Shown in pieces: positions 9,267 through 18,490 of a stretch of 47,544 nucleotides of DNA. How positions within the stretch are numbered: the first letter of the stretch is position 1; the number at the start of each line of letters is the position of its first letter. Under the pieces are notes generated by a model. The model saw only the letters and a program-made list of their open reading frames with translations, had not been told where the DNA came from and ran no database searches. Made by a program: the position numbers and the translations under genes. Source of the DNA: Tritrichomonas musculus (lineage: Eukaryota > Parabasalia > Tritrichomonadida > Tritrichomonadidae); NCBI GenBank assembly GCA_039105265.1, contig JAPFFF010000118.1:1-47544 (forward strand), written 5' to 3'.

Positions 9267-10004
9267 ATGTTAATTTCTATGCAAAGCCGTGACTCACAAA
9301 AATATCATACTGTTTCTTTGACGATGAATATACCTTGGAAATGCAGTTATGTAAAATATTATGTGTCTTCGATAAACACTAATTCAAACATATTATTAAG
9401 CACAAAAGATGATTATATGAAATATCAAGTTGGCAAAACCGTTCATACTATTGAATTTTCTGAGTCCTATCATTATTCTATCAAACAACTTGAACAAATT
9501 TTTAGTCAGAAAAGTGAATTAGCATGGGAATATGATAAAAATAAACGAACATTTAAGATAACAGCAAGTTTGAAAACAACAATTACATCAATATCTCACA
9601 GAGCAGCATTATTGACTGGATTATATAACACTCCATTGCCTTTGACAATTGATCCTAAAGAACCCTTTATTGTACCAGATTTGCCGATCATAACTCATAC
9701 AAAACTTTATTTAGTCTCTTTACAAGGTAATCCGATGTATTCAGCTATTGGAGATCAAGAGTATACGCCTTCAGTTATAGGAAATATAAACACAATGGCT
9801 ATAGACGGCAAGCCACTGATTTATGACTTTGAGAAAGAAGGAAAACCAATAAAAATAAAAACAAATACAGATAGTTTAAAATATTTAGAATTAAGTTTAG
9901 TCGATTTCCAATTTCAGCCTATCGCTTTAAAAAGTCCTTTGTTTGTTTCAATTAAAGTAAAGCCAGCTAAAGATGCAGACGTTAAGGATGTGTTAACTAA
10001 ATGA
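9267..10004 (+). CDS. Candidate minor capsid (penton-type) protein, lineage B
   Basis: A 245-residue, beta-rich protein. The C-terminus (LELSLVDFQFQPIALKSPLF, then VSIKV) follows the pattern seen at the end of Polinton minor capsid jelly-roll proteins, a strand with D..G.PI.L followed by a final V.L strand. It starts at 9267, and a second Met at 9279 is possible. It is divergent from the giant fibre-like gene and overlaps the end of polB by 8 bp. Fibre next to penton is the natural pairing in adenovirus-like capsids, which supports the call. The protein at 25338-26303 ends in a similar motif, so which one is the true penton is open. Confidence 0.5.
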   Translation: MLISMQSRDSQKYHTVSLTMNIPWKCSYVKYYVSSINTNSNILLSTKDDYMKYQVGKTVHTIEFSESYHYSIKQLEQIFSQKSELAWEYDKNKRTFKITASLKTTITSISHRAALLTGLYNTPLPLTIDPKEPFIVPDLPIITHTKLYLVSLQGNPMYSAIGDQEYTPSVIGNINTMAIDGKPLIYDFEKEGKPIKIKTNTDSLKYLELSLVDFQFQPIALKSPLFVSIKVKPAKDADVKDVLTK

Positions 10005-13000
10005 ATTTAAGGGTCCTGCTAAACTTTTTGATATTAGTCTGCTGAAAAGTTTGAGTTTTTCTGAATGCATTTGTGCCATCTAATAAATTGAACTCCATTT
10101 TGGCCCCAGCATACAATTTTTCATAGAGTTCTTCAATTGTGATGCCCATTCGTTTACATTTATTAATGATCACTTGATGAGGAATGCCCTTGAGTCTTAT
10201 ATGATATCCTTCTTTTCCTTCTTCATCGACTAAGATATCTAAATAACTTTTCTTGCCTAATGCGATCAGTTTTCGTGAATGTATTTGGCCTACTGCACCC
10301 TCAAAACCGTCAAAATCATTATGAAATTGACACATGTTTTCACCTATTAATTCAGCATTATATTTCTCCTTAAAGATCTCTGCCACTTTTTTCACATCAT
10401 CTTCATTTAGGTGCATGCTATCGGTATCTTGATAGAATATTTCAATCCCATTTTGTTCTGCACTAGCCATAACACGATTCATCAAATGTTTTGACCATGA
10501 AAGAACGCTAGCACCAAATTGTGGGAGATTGAAATGATCATTGATCGGCTTCAGCTTTTTCACATAGCATCTATCAATTGTTGGTTCATCATAGATTTCT
10601 GTGATAAAGTTATAATTGCGCCAAATGTATTTCATTAGCTCATCTCTGGGTACACTTTTTGTTTCGGTTTTCATCGCTTTCAATATTGATTTGCCATAGA
10701 TTGAATTCAATAGCAATTTGATCGTTGACTGCAGTGGATTCTTCTCTTTCTTATATTTGAGTCTTAAATTAAATAATCCAAGAATGAACTCATTAATCTT
10801 CTTATTAAATCCTTCATCAAAATAGTAACCACGAATGATTTCGTATTTGATATCATAGAACTCTATTAAATCCATTAGTGCAATCTTGTCAATATAAAAA
10901 TTGCTAACAGGGTCATTGTCAAATATTTTTGAGCCCTTATCATTTCGTCTAAAGACTTGCCCGAATTTATATGGCTTATCGGATTTGCACTTGATTTCAT
11001 TAATATTGATTTCAATAAAAAAAGTGTCAAATTTCATCAATTGATCATGGTCTATATTTTGAGGCAAAATTTTCGGTTTTCCTTTAGCAACACCATCCAT
11101 TACATACATAGCTGAAGGATAAAGGCTAACTGCATCAAAATCTTGTATTCTTCCTTCTATATATTGCTTTTGATTTGATGCTGTCATTGTTCTTCCTCCG
11201 CTTACACATCTTTGAATAAAGTTTTGCGGTTTGCCACTTAATTGATAACAACCGTCAAAGCATCCATATTTATTGGCGAAATGATAACCGATAGATGAGA
11301 TTGAAATAAAGTTATTAACGCCTAACATTTCTGTACCTGTTTGTTTGAATACTTCTTTCAAATCTTTATCAAATTTTTCAAGCCCTTTCATAAGAACGAT
11401 ACAATCCTTAAAACAATAGAACTTGGCATATTTCATAATATTAATTGAATCATTTTTTTCATTGTATGCTTCACTTATTTTGGCATTTTCTAGGATTTGT
11501 TTGCTTTCATCTTTGCCATCGTTCTCTTTTCTATACTGCTCATAGAATTCATTGATTGGCAGAACAGCTTTTTGAATGTTTTCTTCAGTGTATATTTTGT
11601 ATGCCATAACCTCTTTATGCACATCTAAATTAAACATAGATGCAAAATTCCTGAGAGCCGATGGAATAATTGAATAGGAATTGCGAAACGTAAGCTTTTT
11701 CACTAATTTACCATTTGAAGCATACTTGAGCATAATGACTTGCAAAACTGTGCCTGTTCTTTCAGTTATTTGTGTTTTCCATCCAGGAGTATTGATGAAA
11801 AAGCAACCATCGTACTTTAAATTGTGAAAATAAGTTAGTGAATTATTGTATAGATAATTGAGAAGCTGACGATCAATGTTTTCACCTTCAAAGCTTATTT
11901 TGTGAATATTTTGGCCTTCACGATACACTGTGCAATTCAAATAAGGACGATGAGGAGATACAGTAGTGTCTGTTTCAAAATCTGAATAATATACTCTGGA
12001 CCAATCTTTCTCTTTCTTCTTATCTTTATTCGAGTCTATTATTTTTGTGCATAATTCTTCATTATAATCAAGATCAATGTAATCATTCAATCCATCGTAT
12101 TCGGTTGTATTCAATATGGATAGTTCGCAGCTTCTTATCTCTCTGAACATATTGAGCTCAAACATTTTTCTGAATATCATCATTGGAAGAGTGCCATTTT
12201 CTGAATAAAAAATCTTTTCGCCTTTGATGCCTTTGATCATGAAGCGGTTTTTATCATCTTTGAACTTTTCGTCTATTTCTTTTGCATGTTCAAGATAATA
12301 GATGGTGCATTTGATTGGCCTATATATCATGTAGTGATCTTTATAAAGAAGCAACTCTACTGTTCGATCATAACCTTTCTTTCTTGTGTCTATTTTGATC
12401 TGCATTTGATGCTTAATATCAAACCTTTCATCGATTCTTTTCACGACAAAACTGCATTTGAATTTTTCTGATATCTCTTTGATTTTGTTATTTGGTATCG
12501 ATTTTGTTTGAACATAATATCGCAAGTGATTTATTTCTTCATCATTGAACACTCCTGACTGAATCAAAGCATAGACAAAACAATTGTCTTTATAATTTTT
12601 CTTATCTATCTTTGAGAATATTTGGAATTCACTGAGATCTAAATTAGATAAATTAATAAAAGGAAAGAATGAACCTTCTGGTGTTGATCTATAATCTGGA
12701 TCGATTTCGACTTCTTCATGATATAAAGCATGGTCATCTTCATCTTCTTTAATAACATCGAACTTAATTCCTTTATCGTCTAGTTGTTTTCTTAGAAAAA
12801 GTACATCATATTTGACTGGAATGAATTCAAAATTGACAGTTGGGTTTGTATCTGATTTCTCTTCTGACAAGTCTAATTCGCCTGATATGTGACCTATTGT
12901 GCTCTCTATGTCATGTTTGTCGCTGAGAGTGAACCATTTTGCGTGTCCATCAAGTGTGTATGCTTTGACGACAACTTTTGATTTATTTCGAATCTTATAG

Positions 13001-13347
13001 CAGTGTCGAAGCATCTCTGTAAATGCGAGTCTCTTGCACTCACTGTCTCCAATATCGACGTCAAAGGAGAACTCTTTTGCAGCCATAAACATGAGTCTTT
13101 TGAGTTCTCTTTGAAATAACTCTTGATCATCCACTTCTTGTACTCTTTTTTCGTATGCTTGTCTTGCTTGTGTCTTTGAGTCTTCATAAAAGTCTATAGA
13201 CAAGTTCATTATGTCATTATCTACATTTGATATATTGGTTTTCATCTTTTTCCCCGACAAGCCACTTCTCTGTAATCTCTGTATTTGATTTTGCTGTGTT
13301 TGAACAAGTTTTATCAATTCTTCTCTTGAAAGTTTGTTGAAGTCCAT
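9997..13347 (-). CDS. polB: Protein-primed family B DNA polymerase (lineage B)
   Basis: 1116 residues. The 3'-5' exonuclease starts at about residue 456 (DFETD, Exo I), with YFHNLKYDG (Exo II) and FYCFKDC (Exo III) downstream. Polymerase motifs are DFDAVSLYPS (from 736, motif A), NSIYG (881-885, motif B) and YQDTDS (DTDS at 974-977, motif C). This order and the size fit DNA_pol_B_2, which copies linear genomes from a protein-primed end. Residues 1 to about 440 are extra: they hold NYKDNCFVYALIQSGV and then a conserved-looking helical segment, a domain common in Maverick polymerases whose role I do not know. A TCACA Inr lies about 9 nt before the start codon. Confidence 0.95.
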   Translation of the reverse strand: MDFNKLSREELIKLVQTQQNQIQRLQRSGLSGKKMKTNISNVDNDIMNLSIDFYEDSKTQARQAYEKRVQEVDDQELFQRELKRLMFMAAKEFSFDVDIGDSECKRLAFTEMLRHCYKIRNKSKVVVKAYTLDGHAKWFTLSDKHDIESTIGHISGELDLSEEKSDTNPTVNFEFIPVKYDVLFLRKQLDDKGIKFDVIKEDEDDHALYHEEVEIDPDYRSTPEGSFFPFINLSNLDLSEFQIFSKIDKKNYKDNCFVYALIQSGVFNDEEINHLRYYVQTKSIPNNKIKEISEKFKCSFVVKRIDERFDIKHQMQIKIDTRKKGYDRTVELLLYKDHYMIYRPIKCTIYYLEHAKEIDEKFKDDKNRFMIKGIKGEKIFYSENGTLPMMIFRKMFELNMFREIRSCELSILNTTEYDGLNDYIDLDYNEELCTKIIDSNKDKKKEKDWSRVYYSDFETDTTVSPHRPYLNCTVYREGQNIHKISFEGENIDRQLLNYLYNNSLTYFHNLKYDGCFFINTPGWKTQITERTGTVLQVIMLKYASNGKLVKKLTFRNSYSIIPSALRNFASMFNLDVHKEVMAYKIYTEENIQKAVLPINEFYEQYRKENDGKDESKQILENAKISEAYNEKNDSINIMKYAKFYCFKDCIVLMKGLEKFDKDLKEVFKQTGTEMLGVNNFISISSIGYHFANKYGCFDGCYQLSGKPQNFIQRCVSGGRTMTASNQKQYIEGRIQDFDAVSLYPSAMYVMDGVAKGKPKILPQNIDHDQLMKFDTFFIEININEIKCKSDKPYKFGQVFRRNDKGSKIFDNDPVSNFYIDKIALMDLIEFYDIKYEIIRGYYFDEGFNKKINEFILGLFNLRLKYKKEKNPLQSTIKLLLNSIYGKSILKAMKTETKSVPRDELMKYIWRNYNFITEIYDEPTIDRCYVKKLKPINDHFNLPQFGASVLSWSKHLMNRVMASAEQNGIEIFYQDTDSMHLNEDDVKKVAEIFKEKYNAELIGENMCQFHNDFDGFEGAVGQIHSRKLIALGKKSYLDILVDEEGKEGYHIRLKGIPHQVIINKCKRMGITIEELYEKLYAGAKMEFNLLDGTNAFRKTQTFQQTNIKKFSRTLKFI

Positions 13348-13353
13348 TTTAAG

Positions 13354-13358
13354 TGTGA
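13354..13358 (-). promoter_or_regulatory. Initiator (TCACA) of polB
   Basis: TCACA on the minus strand with A+1 at 13356, about 9 nt before the polB start codon. It matches the trichomonad Inr TCA+1Py(T/A) in sequence and distance. Confidence 0.6.
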
Positions 13359-13447
13359 TTAAATTGACCTTTATTAACCTAAAAACCGTAGAAATATAAA
13401 AATAAAAGAATTAAAAAAATTAAGAGAAGAATTGTTTATTAATGACC

Positions 13448-14587
13448 TTATGCTATTAAAAGTGTCTTTAAATAATGTTCAACCCACCATGCTGTAATTG
13501 TGGGTAAGTTTTTAGTATTCACATCTGGAGCATTATCCTGAAGTGATAGTAAATATTGGTATTCTCGAGGATCATTAACGAGCTTTTTTATTGAGGAAGC
13601 AAAGTCATTATAAAGATCTTGTTGGAGCTTGGATGTATTATAATCTTTGCTGTATTTATTTTTGAAATCTTCATGGACGAATATTAAACGTCTTGCTTCC
13701 TCTGATCTACTGATCTTTTTTTCTAGAGTTTTAGCAATTCCAGCTGGATCAACCTTTTCTCTCTTATCCCAGGCATTGTTTACCACTCTCACTAATTCAT
13801 CTAAGAAAGCCTGTTCTTTGCATACTCTTTTTGAAACAGATGCATAATCTATTGCTGGTGCTGGTGCTGGTGCTGGTGGTGGTATCTTTAGTTTTGTAAT
13901 TTGTTCCTCTAGGTTCTTGAGCTTGGTCTCATAATCTGCTTTTTGCTTTTCCAGCTTTTTGTCCACATATTTGGTCATTATTTGACGAATTCTCCAATCC
14001 AACTTTGTGAGTGGATTTGGCTGCTGATCGGATTGGAGAATTATGTCCATTAATCTTTCCCAGCTTTTTGTCTCTTCCTCTGGTTCAGCTGGCAAAAAAT
14101 TTATGACATGGCCAGGTTCTATTTGCAAATGAGGTTCTTCTTGCTGTATTTGATTTTGTTGCTGCTGTATTTGATTTTGTTGCTGCTGTATTTGATTTTG
14201 TTGCTGCTGTATTTGAGGTTGCTGCTGCTGCACTTGAGGTTGCTGCTGCTGTATTTGAGGTTGCTGTTGCTGTAATTGTTGTAATTGCGCTTGCAATAAC
14301 ATATCGAGTTGGTGTTCGATTGCTGCCATTCTTTCATCATCTCGGGGCTCTCCCACCAATATATGGGGCCCATCCGAGGCATATCTTTCTTCTCGGGGCT
14401 CTCCCATATATTGATGGGGCCCTTCCGAGGCATATCTGTAACGGGGCTCTCCCATATATTGATGGGGCCCTTCCGTAATGTATCTGTTGTAACGGGGCTC
14501 TCCCACCAATATATGGGGCCCATCCGTATATCGATTGCTGTAAATTGGATATTTTAGATTCCCTTTTCGCGAGTATTGACGTTCCAT
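13448..14587 (-). CDS. Repeat-rich coiled protein (Gln heptads and GPH..GEP repeats)
   Basis: I prefer the start at 14587 (379 residues, MERQYSRKGN) over the upstream Met at 14632, whose leader is Phe-rich and unlike the rest. In order: four repeats of GPH(ILV/QYM)GEPR within about residues 20-80; a Gln-rich tract of 7-residue units (QIQQQQN/P) near 100-148; an acidic patch; a helical segment with APAPAPAP; and a helical C-terminal half with many charged residues. It lies 100 bp upstream of polB on the same strand. Possible roles are scaffold, terminal-protein-like partner or virion core protein; none is shown by the sequence. Confidence 0.7.
   Translation of the reverse strand: MERQYSRKGNLKYPIYSNRYTDGPHILVGEPRYNRYITEGPHQYMGEPRYRYASEGPHQYMGEPREERYASDGPHILVGEPRDDERMAAIEHQLDMLLQAQLQQLQQQQPQIQQQQPQVQQQQPQIQQQQNQIQQQQNQIQQQQNQIQQEEPHLQIEPGHVINFLPAEPEEETKSWERLMDIILQSDQQPNPLTKLDWRIRQIMTKYVDKKLEKQKADYETKLKNLEEQITKLKIPPPAPAPAPAIDYASVSKRVCKEQAFLDELVRVVNNAWDKREKVDPAGIAKTLEKKISRSEEARRLIFVHEDFKNKYSKDYNTSKLQQDLYNDFASSIKKLVNDPREYQYLLSLQDNAPDVNTKNLPTITAWWVEHYLKTLLIA
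14140..14285. repeat. 21-bp in-frame glutamine repeats
   Basis: About six copies of a 21-bp unit (TTGCTGCTGTATTTGATTTTG and variants with GAGG) encoding the 7-residue QIQQQQN/P unit. Adjacent copies are nearly identical, so the array is probably still changing in copy number. Confidence 0.8.
14344..14528. repeat. Four GC-rich coding repeats with internally inverted segment
   Basis: Four units share GGGGCTCTCCC on the left and GGGGCCC.TCCG on the right. The 10 bp between read ACCAATATAT in units 1 and 4, but ATATATTGAT in units 2 and 3, the reverse complement but for one base. The protein reads GPHILVGEP or GPHQYMGEP accordingly. Confidence 0.8.
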
Positions 14588-14954
14588 CTGCAAAAATAAA
14601 AAATGAAAATTTGAGACAAAACGATAATTCAATACTATCTCACAAAATTGAATGTCCGATCATTTTTAATTTTTGCGATTTTTAAACATTTTATTTTAAT
14701 CTAACGATTAATTATTAATTATCTATATTAAGTATATATATTATTTTTATGATTATTATTAAAAAACAAATTATTAAAAATATTTCAATAAATTGAGAGA
14801 ATGTAAATTTTATTCCAAAGTATTTTATTTTTTAAATCTAAACTATTATTTAATATCTACATTAAATATACATATTTATAAAATAGTTATTTTTATTCTA
14901 AAAAATGTTTTTCCATATAATTTGAAAATTCTTTTGAAAAAGTTCACACTTTTT
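14588..14954. other. AT-rich intergenic spacer
   Basis: About 370 bp with very high A/T and no convincing gene. An open frame runs in from 14793 but reads as Phe/Tyr/Ile-rich noise before the likely start at 14955. Promoters for the divergent genes on either side must lie here. Confidence 0.6.
14944..14948 (+). promoter_or_regulatory. Initiator (TCACA) of the 139-residue gene
   Basis: TCACA with A+1 at 14946, 9 nt before the start at 14955. It matches the trichomonad Inr and decides this start over the upstream Met at 14793. Confidence 0.6.
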
Positions 14955-15374
14955 ATGTCTGAATACTTTGAAGACGAAACTGATTTTCTTGATTCTTTAG
15001 TTCATTATGAGTTAACAGAAGAAGACAAAGAGCTCTGGCATCTTGATAATCAAATAGAAAAATTGGGGAAAGATATCTCACGGTCATTACATATATCTTC
15101 TCAAGAAGATAAAATTCCTAGTTTCGAATTGAGCAAAAAGCTCAAAATATCAGATAGCCTCCATATAAATCCCAAATTCTTGGCATTTTATAAATCTCTC
15201 AGAAAAGATAATTATTATGCAAATGAACTCAGAGATTTATATAATAGTTATTTTGGCACAAATTTAACCAAAAAAGGACTTGCACATATACTTGAAATAA
15301 GAACAATGTTTTCTAATAAGCGTATTAGAATAAAAAATAAAAGATTAACAATATACACAAAAATTTTTTACTAA
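14955..15374 (+). CDS. Unknown 139-residue protein, possible winged-helix C-terminus
   Basis: The start at 14955 is chosen because an Inr precedes it and the sequence turns protein-like there (MSEYFEDETDFLDSLVHYEL). The N-terminal half is acidic. The C-terminal third (LYNSYFGTNLTKKGLAHILE, then RTMF, a basic run and KRLTIY) has the spacing Y...FG..LT...L...I of small winged-helix domains, and resembles the end of the 334-residue protein at 34119-35123. DNA binding is inference. It is divergent from the repeat-rich gene and lies directly before the central tandem array. Confidence 0.6.
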   Translation: MSEYFEDETDFLDSLVHYELTEEDKELWHLDNQIEKLGKDISRSLHISSQEDKIPSFELSKKLKISDSLHINPKFLAFYKSLRKDNYYANELRDLYNSYFGTNLTKKGLAHILEIRTMFSNKRIRIKNKRLTIYTKIFY

Positions 15375-15382
15375 ACATTACT

Positions 15383-16327
15383 GCATGAATCATTGAATTT
15401 TATTGGACGCATGAATCATTGAATTTTTTTTGTCCGCATGAATCATTGAATTTTTTTTGTCCGCATGAATCATTGAATTTTTTTGTCCGCATGAATCATT
15501 GAATTCTTGAATCATTGAATTTTTTTTTGTCCGCATGAATCATTGAATTTTTTTTGTCCGCAAGAAAATTGAATACTTCATAAGGTCATGGCCGCATGAA
15601 TTATTGAATGTTTTTTTTATTGTCCGCATGAATCATTGAATTTTATTGGACGCATGAATCATTGAATTTTTTTTGTCCGCATGAATCATTGAATTTTTTT
15701 GTCCGCATGAATCATTGAATTCTTGAATCATTGAATTTTTTTTTGTCCGCATGAATCATTGAATTTTATTGGACGCATGAATCATTGAATTTTTTTTGTC
15801 CGCATGAATCATTGAATTTTTTTTGTCCGCATGAATCATTGAATTTTTTTGTCCGCATGAATCATTGAATTCTTGAATCATTGAATTTTTTTTTGTCCGC
15901 ATGAATCATTGAATTTTTTTTGTCCGCAAGAAAATTGAATACTTCATAAGGTCATGGCCGCATGAATTATTGAATGTTTTTTTTTTTGTCCGCATGAATC
16001 ATTGAATTTTATTGGACGCATGAATCATTGAATTTTTTTTGTCCGCATGAATCATTGAATTTTTTTGTCCGCATGAATCATTGAATTCTTGAATCATTGA
16101 ATTTTTTTTTGTCCGCATGAATCATTGAATTTTTTTTGTCCGCAAGAAAATTGAATACTTCATAAGGTCATGGCCGCATGAATTATTGAATGTTTTTTTT
16201 ATTGTCCGCATGAATCATTGAATTTTATTGGACGCATGAATCATTGAATTTTATTGGACGCATGAATCATTGAATTTTATTGGACGCATGAATTATTGAA
16301 TTTTATTGGACGCATGAATCATTGAAT
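15383..16327. repeat. Central 27-bp tandem array with higher-order structure
   Basis: About 35 units of roughly 25-27 bp built on GCATGAATCATTGAATTTTT followed by TTTGTCC or TATTGGAC. A variant segment beginning GCAAGAAAATTGAATACTTC recurs at about 15560, 15926 and 16142, marking longer composite repeats of about 366 and 216 bp. No open frame is maintained. It lies in the middle of element B between the 139-residue gene and the small basic gene. Whether it is a replication origin, a packaging signal or merely unstable DNA cannot be told from sequence. Confidence 0.9.
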
Positions 16328-16369
16328 AATTATTGAAAAACAAAAATAAAATACAAGCCAATTAGGCAT

Positions 16370-16600
16370 TCAATTGGGCTGATTCGTTATCATATTTACT
16401 TTTTCTCTTAATTCTTCTAATTCTCTTTTTTTCCTTTCTCTATATGCTTTTTGTTGTTGTTTTCTAGCTTCATGTCTTTCTTCTTCAGTAGCGTATTTTA
16501 GTTTTCGTCCTCTTTTCAAATTTTGTATACTTTCTGATTTGGTGAGCTTTTTGATAACATTTGTTTCATTAAATTCTGAAAGATCTAATCGTCCGGACAT
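16370..16600 (-). CDS. Small basic DNA-binding-type protein (AT-hook/basic region)
   Basis: 76 residues. Near residue 30 it has RGRKLKYAT, an AT-hook-like R-G-R core, followed by EEERHEARKQQQKAYRERKK, a basic helix, and a short Leu/Val heptad tail. The R-G-R-K-Y-A-T plus basic helix pattern is common in small viral and phage DNA-binding proteins. It probably binds A/T-rich DNA and may dimerise. It sits 42 bp from the end of the tandem array and is divergent from the helicase gene (49 bp between start codons), so array binding or regulation is a fair guess. Confidence 0.68.
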   Translation of the reverse strand: MSGRLDLSEFNETNVIKKLTKSESIQNLKRGRKLKYATEEERHEARKQQQKAYRERKKRELEELREKVNMITNQPN

Positions 16601-16636
16601 TTATTTTTGAGAAAAAATAAAAAACAAAAAAGCTCT

Positions 16637-16641
16637 TCACT
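16637..16641 (+). promoter_or_regulatory. Initiator (TCACT) of the SF3 helicase gene
   Basis: TCACT with A+1 at 16639, 11 nt before the helicase start codon, matching the trichomonad Inr. Confidence 0.6.
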
Positions 16642-16649
16642 TTTCTGAA

Positions 16650-18413
16650 ATGACTGAAGAAGAACAAATGACTGAAGAAGAACAAATGACTGAAGAAGAT
16701 CCTTATTTGGATGATAGTAACGATGAAGACCAAATAATAATTCAAAATGTCCTGCCACATTACCACCCAGATTTTAATGATAATGATCTTTGTGTCAACA
16801 ATAACCCAATTAAACTTGACGGTGATGATTTATTGGCCCTTTATTCATTGTTGGAACCAAACGAAGAGAATTTTGGTCAGGTATTCAATTCAATATCTAT
16901 TGCACCATATAAGACCGATTTCAAAAAGCAAATCATGAAAAGATGGTGGTGTCTCAAAGAGGGAAATAGTGAAGAATTTGTCGAAGAAAATTGGCTAAAT
17001 AATCAAACTCTCAAAGGGAACAGATGGTTATTCGATTTCTTAAACTGTTTACCTCAAAGACAGAGGAATTACATGCTTGAGACGTACTTTAATAACACCA
17101 TTAATGACTCAGCTCAAATTGAAACATATACCCATTTTTCATTAACTAGCATCAGACACAAAGACTATAGGAAAAGCACAGGGTTTGGCATCAGAGTCGG
17201 GGAATTCATGACTGATCTTGTCAGAGTTGCTAAACATATTGATGTTGTGCCATCAATTTTTCTCCTCAAAGTGAGAGACCCAAAGTACAATCACGCACAA
17301 CTGACATTCACTACTATGGCACAGTTCAATCAAAAACTAAAGTCAATAACTTTGGGCAAAACGACAAAAGCAATTACAGCATATAAAGTTTTGCAGGAAG
17401 GAACAAATACAAACTTTTTGACAATAGAGCAGATGGCATTCTACACCGGACGATTGGATGTGTTTCAATTCTTCCAGGGATTTGATTATCCTTTATGCTT
17501 TGGACAAAATATAAGACAAGAAGTTATTCAGCCATTCCTTTCTCATATTTTTGCCATCATATGCCAAAAAAGAAAAGATGTTTTCAATTATGTCATATCC
17601 TGGATATCGTATATTATCCAAAATATTGGAAAAAAGACCAAAACAGCACTCGTCATAACAGGTATGCAGGGTACTGGGAAAAACACGTTTACTGACACTA
17701 TTTGTAAACTTTTTGGTGGTTATGCCAATCCTGATGCCAAACTTGATTATCTCACAGGCAAATTTAATGGAAGTTTGATGTATAAAATGTTGCTTGTGTG
17801 TAATGAAGTAAAGAGTTTTATCGGCAACAAGAAATATGATGACGACACCTTAAAGACATTGATCACAGAAGAGTCAATTGACATTCACAAGAAGTATCAG
17901 GACGTCTTTACTCAGCAAAATGTTGCCAACTTTATCTTCCTTTCGAACAATTTTGCACCAATCAAAATAGCAGAAGATGATAGACGATACATAGTTATGG
18001 AAGTTTCAGCAGAAAAACGAGGAGATAAAGACTATTTTAATAATCTTTATGGGTCCTTCACTCCTGATTTTTTTTCGATCCTGTTATCTTGGTTCAGAAG
18101 AATTGATCTTTCCCAATGGGATCCGACAATCATTCCTTTGACAAGAGAGAAAACAGACATTATTAACTTTTCGAAGAATCCATACTCAGCATTCATTCAG
18201 CTGAATGTTTCACAATTTATCCATGGAATACAAAAGAAGCAGGCCTTTGAATCCTTTAAAGCTTGGTGCACCGAAAATGGATATGCTGTGGGAACAATGC
18301 AAGCCTTTCGAAACAGCGTTCTCAAATACTGCCGTGAAACCAAAGATGGCTCAAAGGCAGCAATTTATCAATTGCGTGAAGACGCATATCAATTCTTTCA
18401 AATTAATAAATAA
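16650..18413 (+). CDS. Superfamily 3 helicase (DUF5906/primase-helicase type)
   Basis: 587 residues. Walker A GMQGTGKNT at 338-346; Walker B LLVCNE at about 381-386; then a conserved FIFLSNN (motif C type, terminal Asn) and EDDRRYIVMEVS. This set matches the virus-type SF3 ATPases that unwind DNA at replication forks (D5/DUF5906). Residues 1-330 have no primase motif I can name. The N-terminus starts with three copies of MTEEEQ/MTEED from an 18-bp DNA repeat. It is codirectional with the surface-protein gene and has its own Inr. Lineage A shows no such gene in this window. Confidence 0.9.
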   Translation: MTEEEQMTEEEQMTEEDPYLDDSNDEDQIIIQNVLPHYHPDFNDNDLCVNNNPIKLDGDDLLALYSLLEPNEENFGQVFNSISIAPYKTDFKKQIMKRWWCLKEGNSEEFVEENWLNNQTLKGNRWLFDFLNCLPQRQRNYMLETYFNNTINDSAQIETYTHFSLTSIRHKDYRKSTGFGIRVGEFMTDLVRVAKHIDVVPSIFLLKVRDPKYNHAQLTFTTMAQFNQKLKSITLGKTTKAITAYKVLQEGTNTNFLTIEQMAFYTGRLDVFQFFQGFDYPLCFGQNIRQEVIQPFLSHIFAIICQKRKDVFNYVISWISYIIQNIGKKTKTALVITGMQGTGKNTFTDTICKLFGGYANPDAKLDYLTGKFNGSLMYKMLLVCNEVKSFIGNKKYDDDTLKTLITEESIDIHKKYQDVFTQQNVANFIFLSNNFAPIKIAEDDRRYIVMEVSAEKRGDKDYFNNLYGSFTPDFFSILLSWFRRIDLSQWDPTIIPLTREKTDIINFSKNPYSAFIQLNVSQFIHGIQKKQAFESFKAWCTENGYAVGTMQAFRNSVLKYCRETKDGSKAAIYQLREDAYQFFQINK

Positions 18414-18478
18414 AAGAATTAACTTTTATTAAATTAATCTTTTTTTTGAGAATGTTATGTGATCTGACATAACCGTTT

Positions 18479-18483
18479 TCATT
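18479..18483 (+). promoter_or_regulatory. Initiator (TCATT) of the captured surface-protein gene
   Basis: TCATT with A+1 at 18481, 10 nt before the start codon at 18491; a textbook trichomonad Inr in sequence and distance. Confidence 0.55.
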
Positions 18484-18490
18484 TTTTTCA

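Noticed and set aside
12906-13187. 93-codon frame overlapping the start of polB
   Set aside because: Shadow of the polymerase gene with no start signal or conserved feature.
14119-14557. Open frames in other frames and on the other strand across the GPH/Gln repeats
   Set aside because: Repeat structure keeps several frames open by chance; only the 379-residue frame continues into a non-repetitive domain.
14575-14600. TTTTTGCAG before the start at 14587 as a splice acceptor
   Set aside because: Trichomonad introns have a distinctive ACTAACACACAG 3' end, which is absent, and no donor was found.
14793-14954. Upstream in-frame extension of the 139-residue gene
   Set aside because: Phe/Tyr/Ile-rich reading of A/T-rich spacer; the Inr lies downstream of it.
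15383-16327. Regular repeats that could pass for a CRISPR array
   Set aside because: Units are contiguous with no unique spacers, a eukaryotic setting is clear and no cas-like gene is present.
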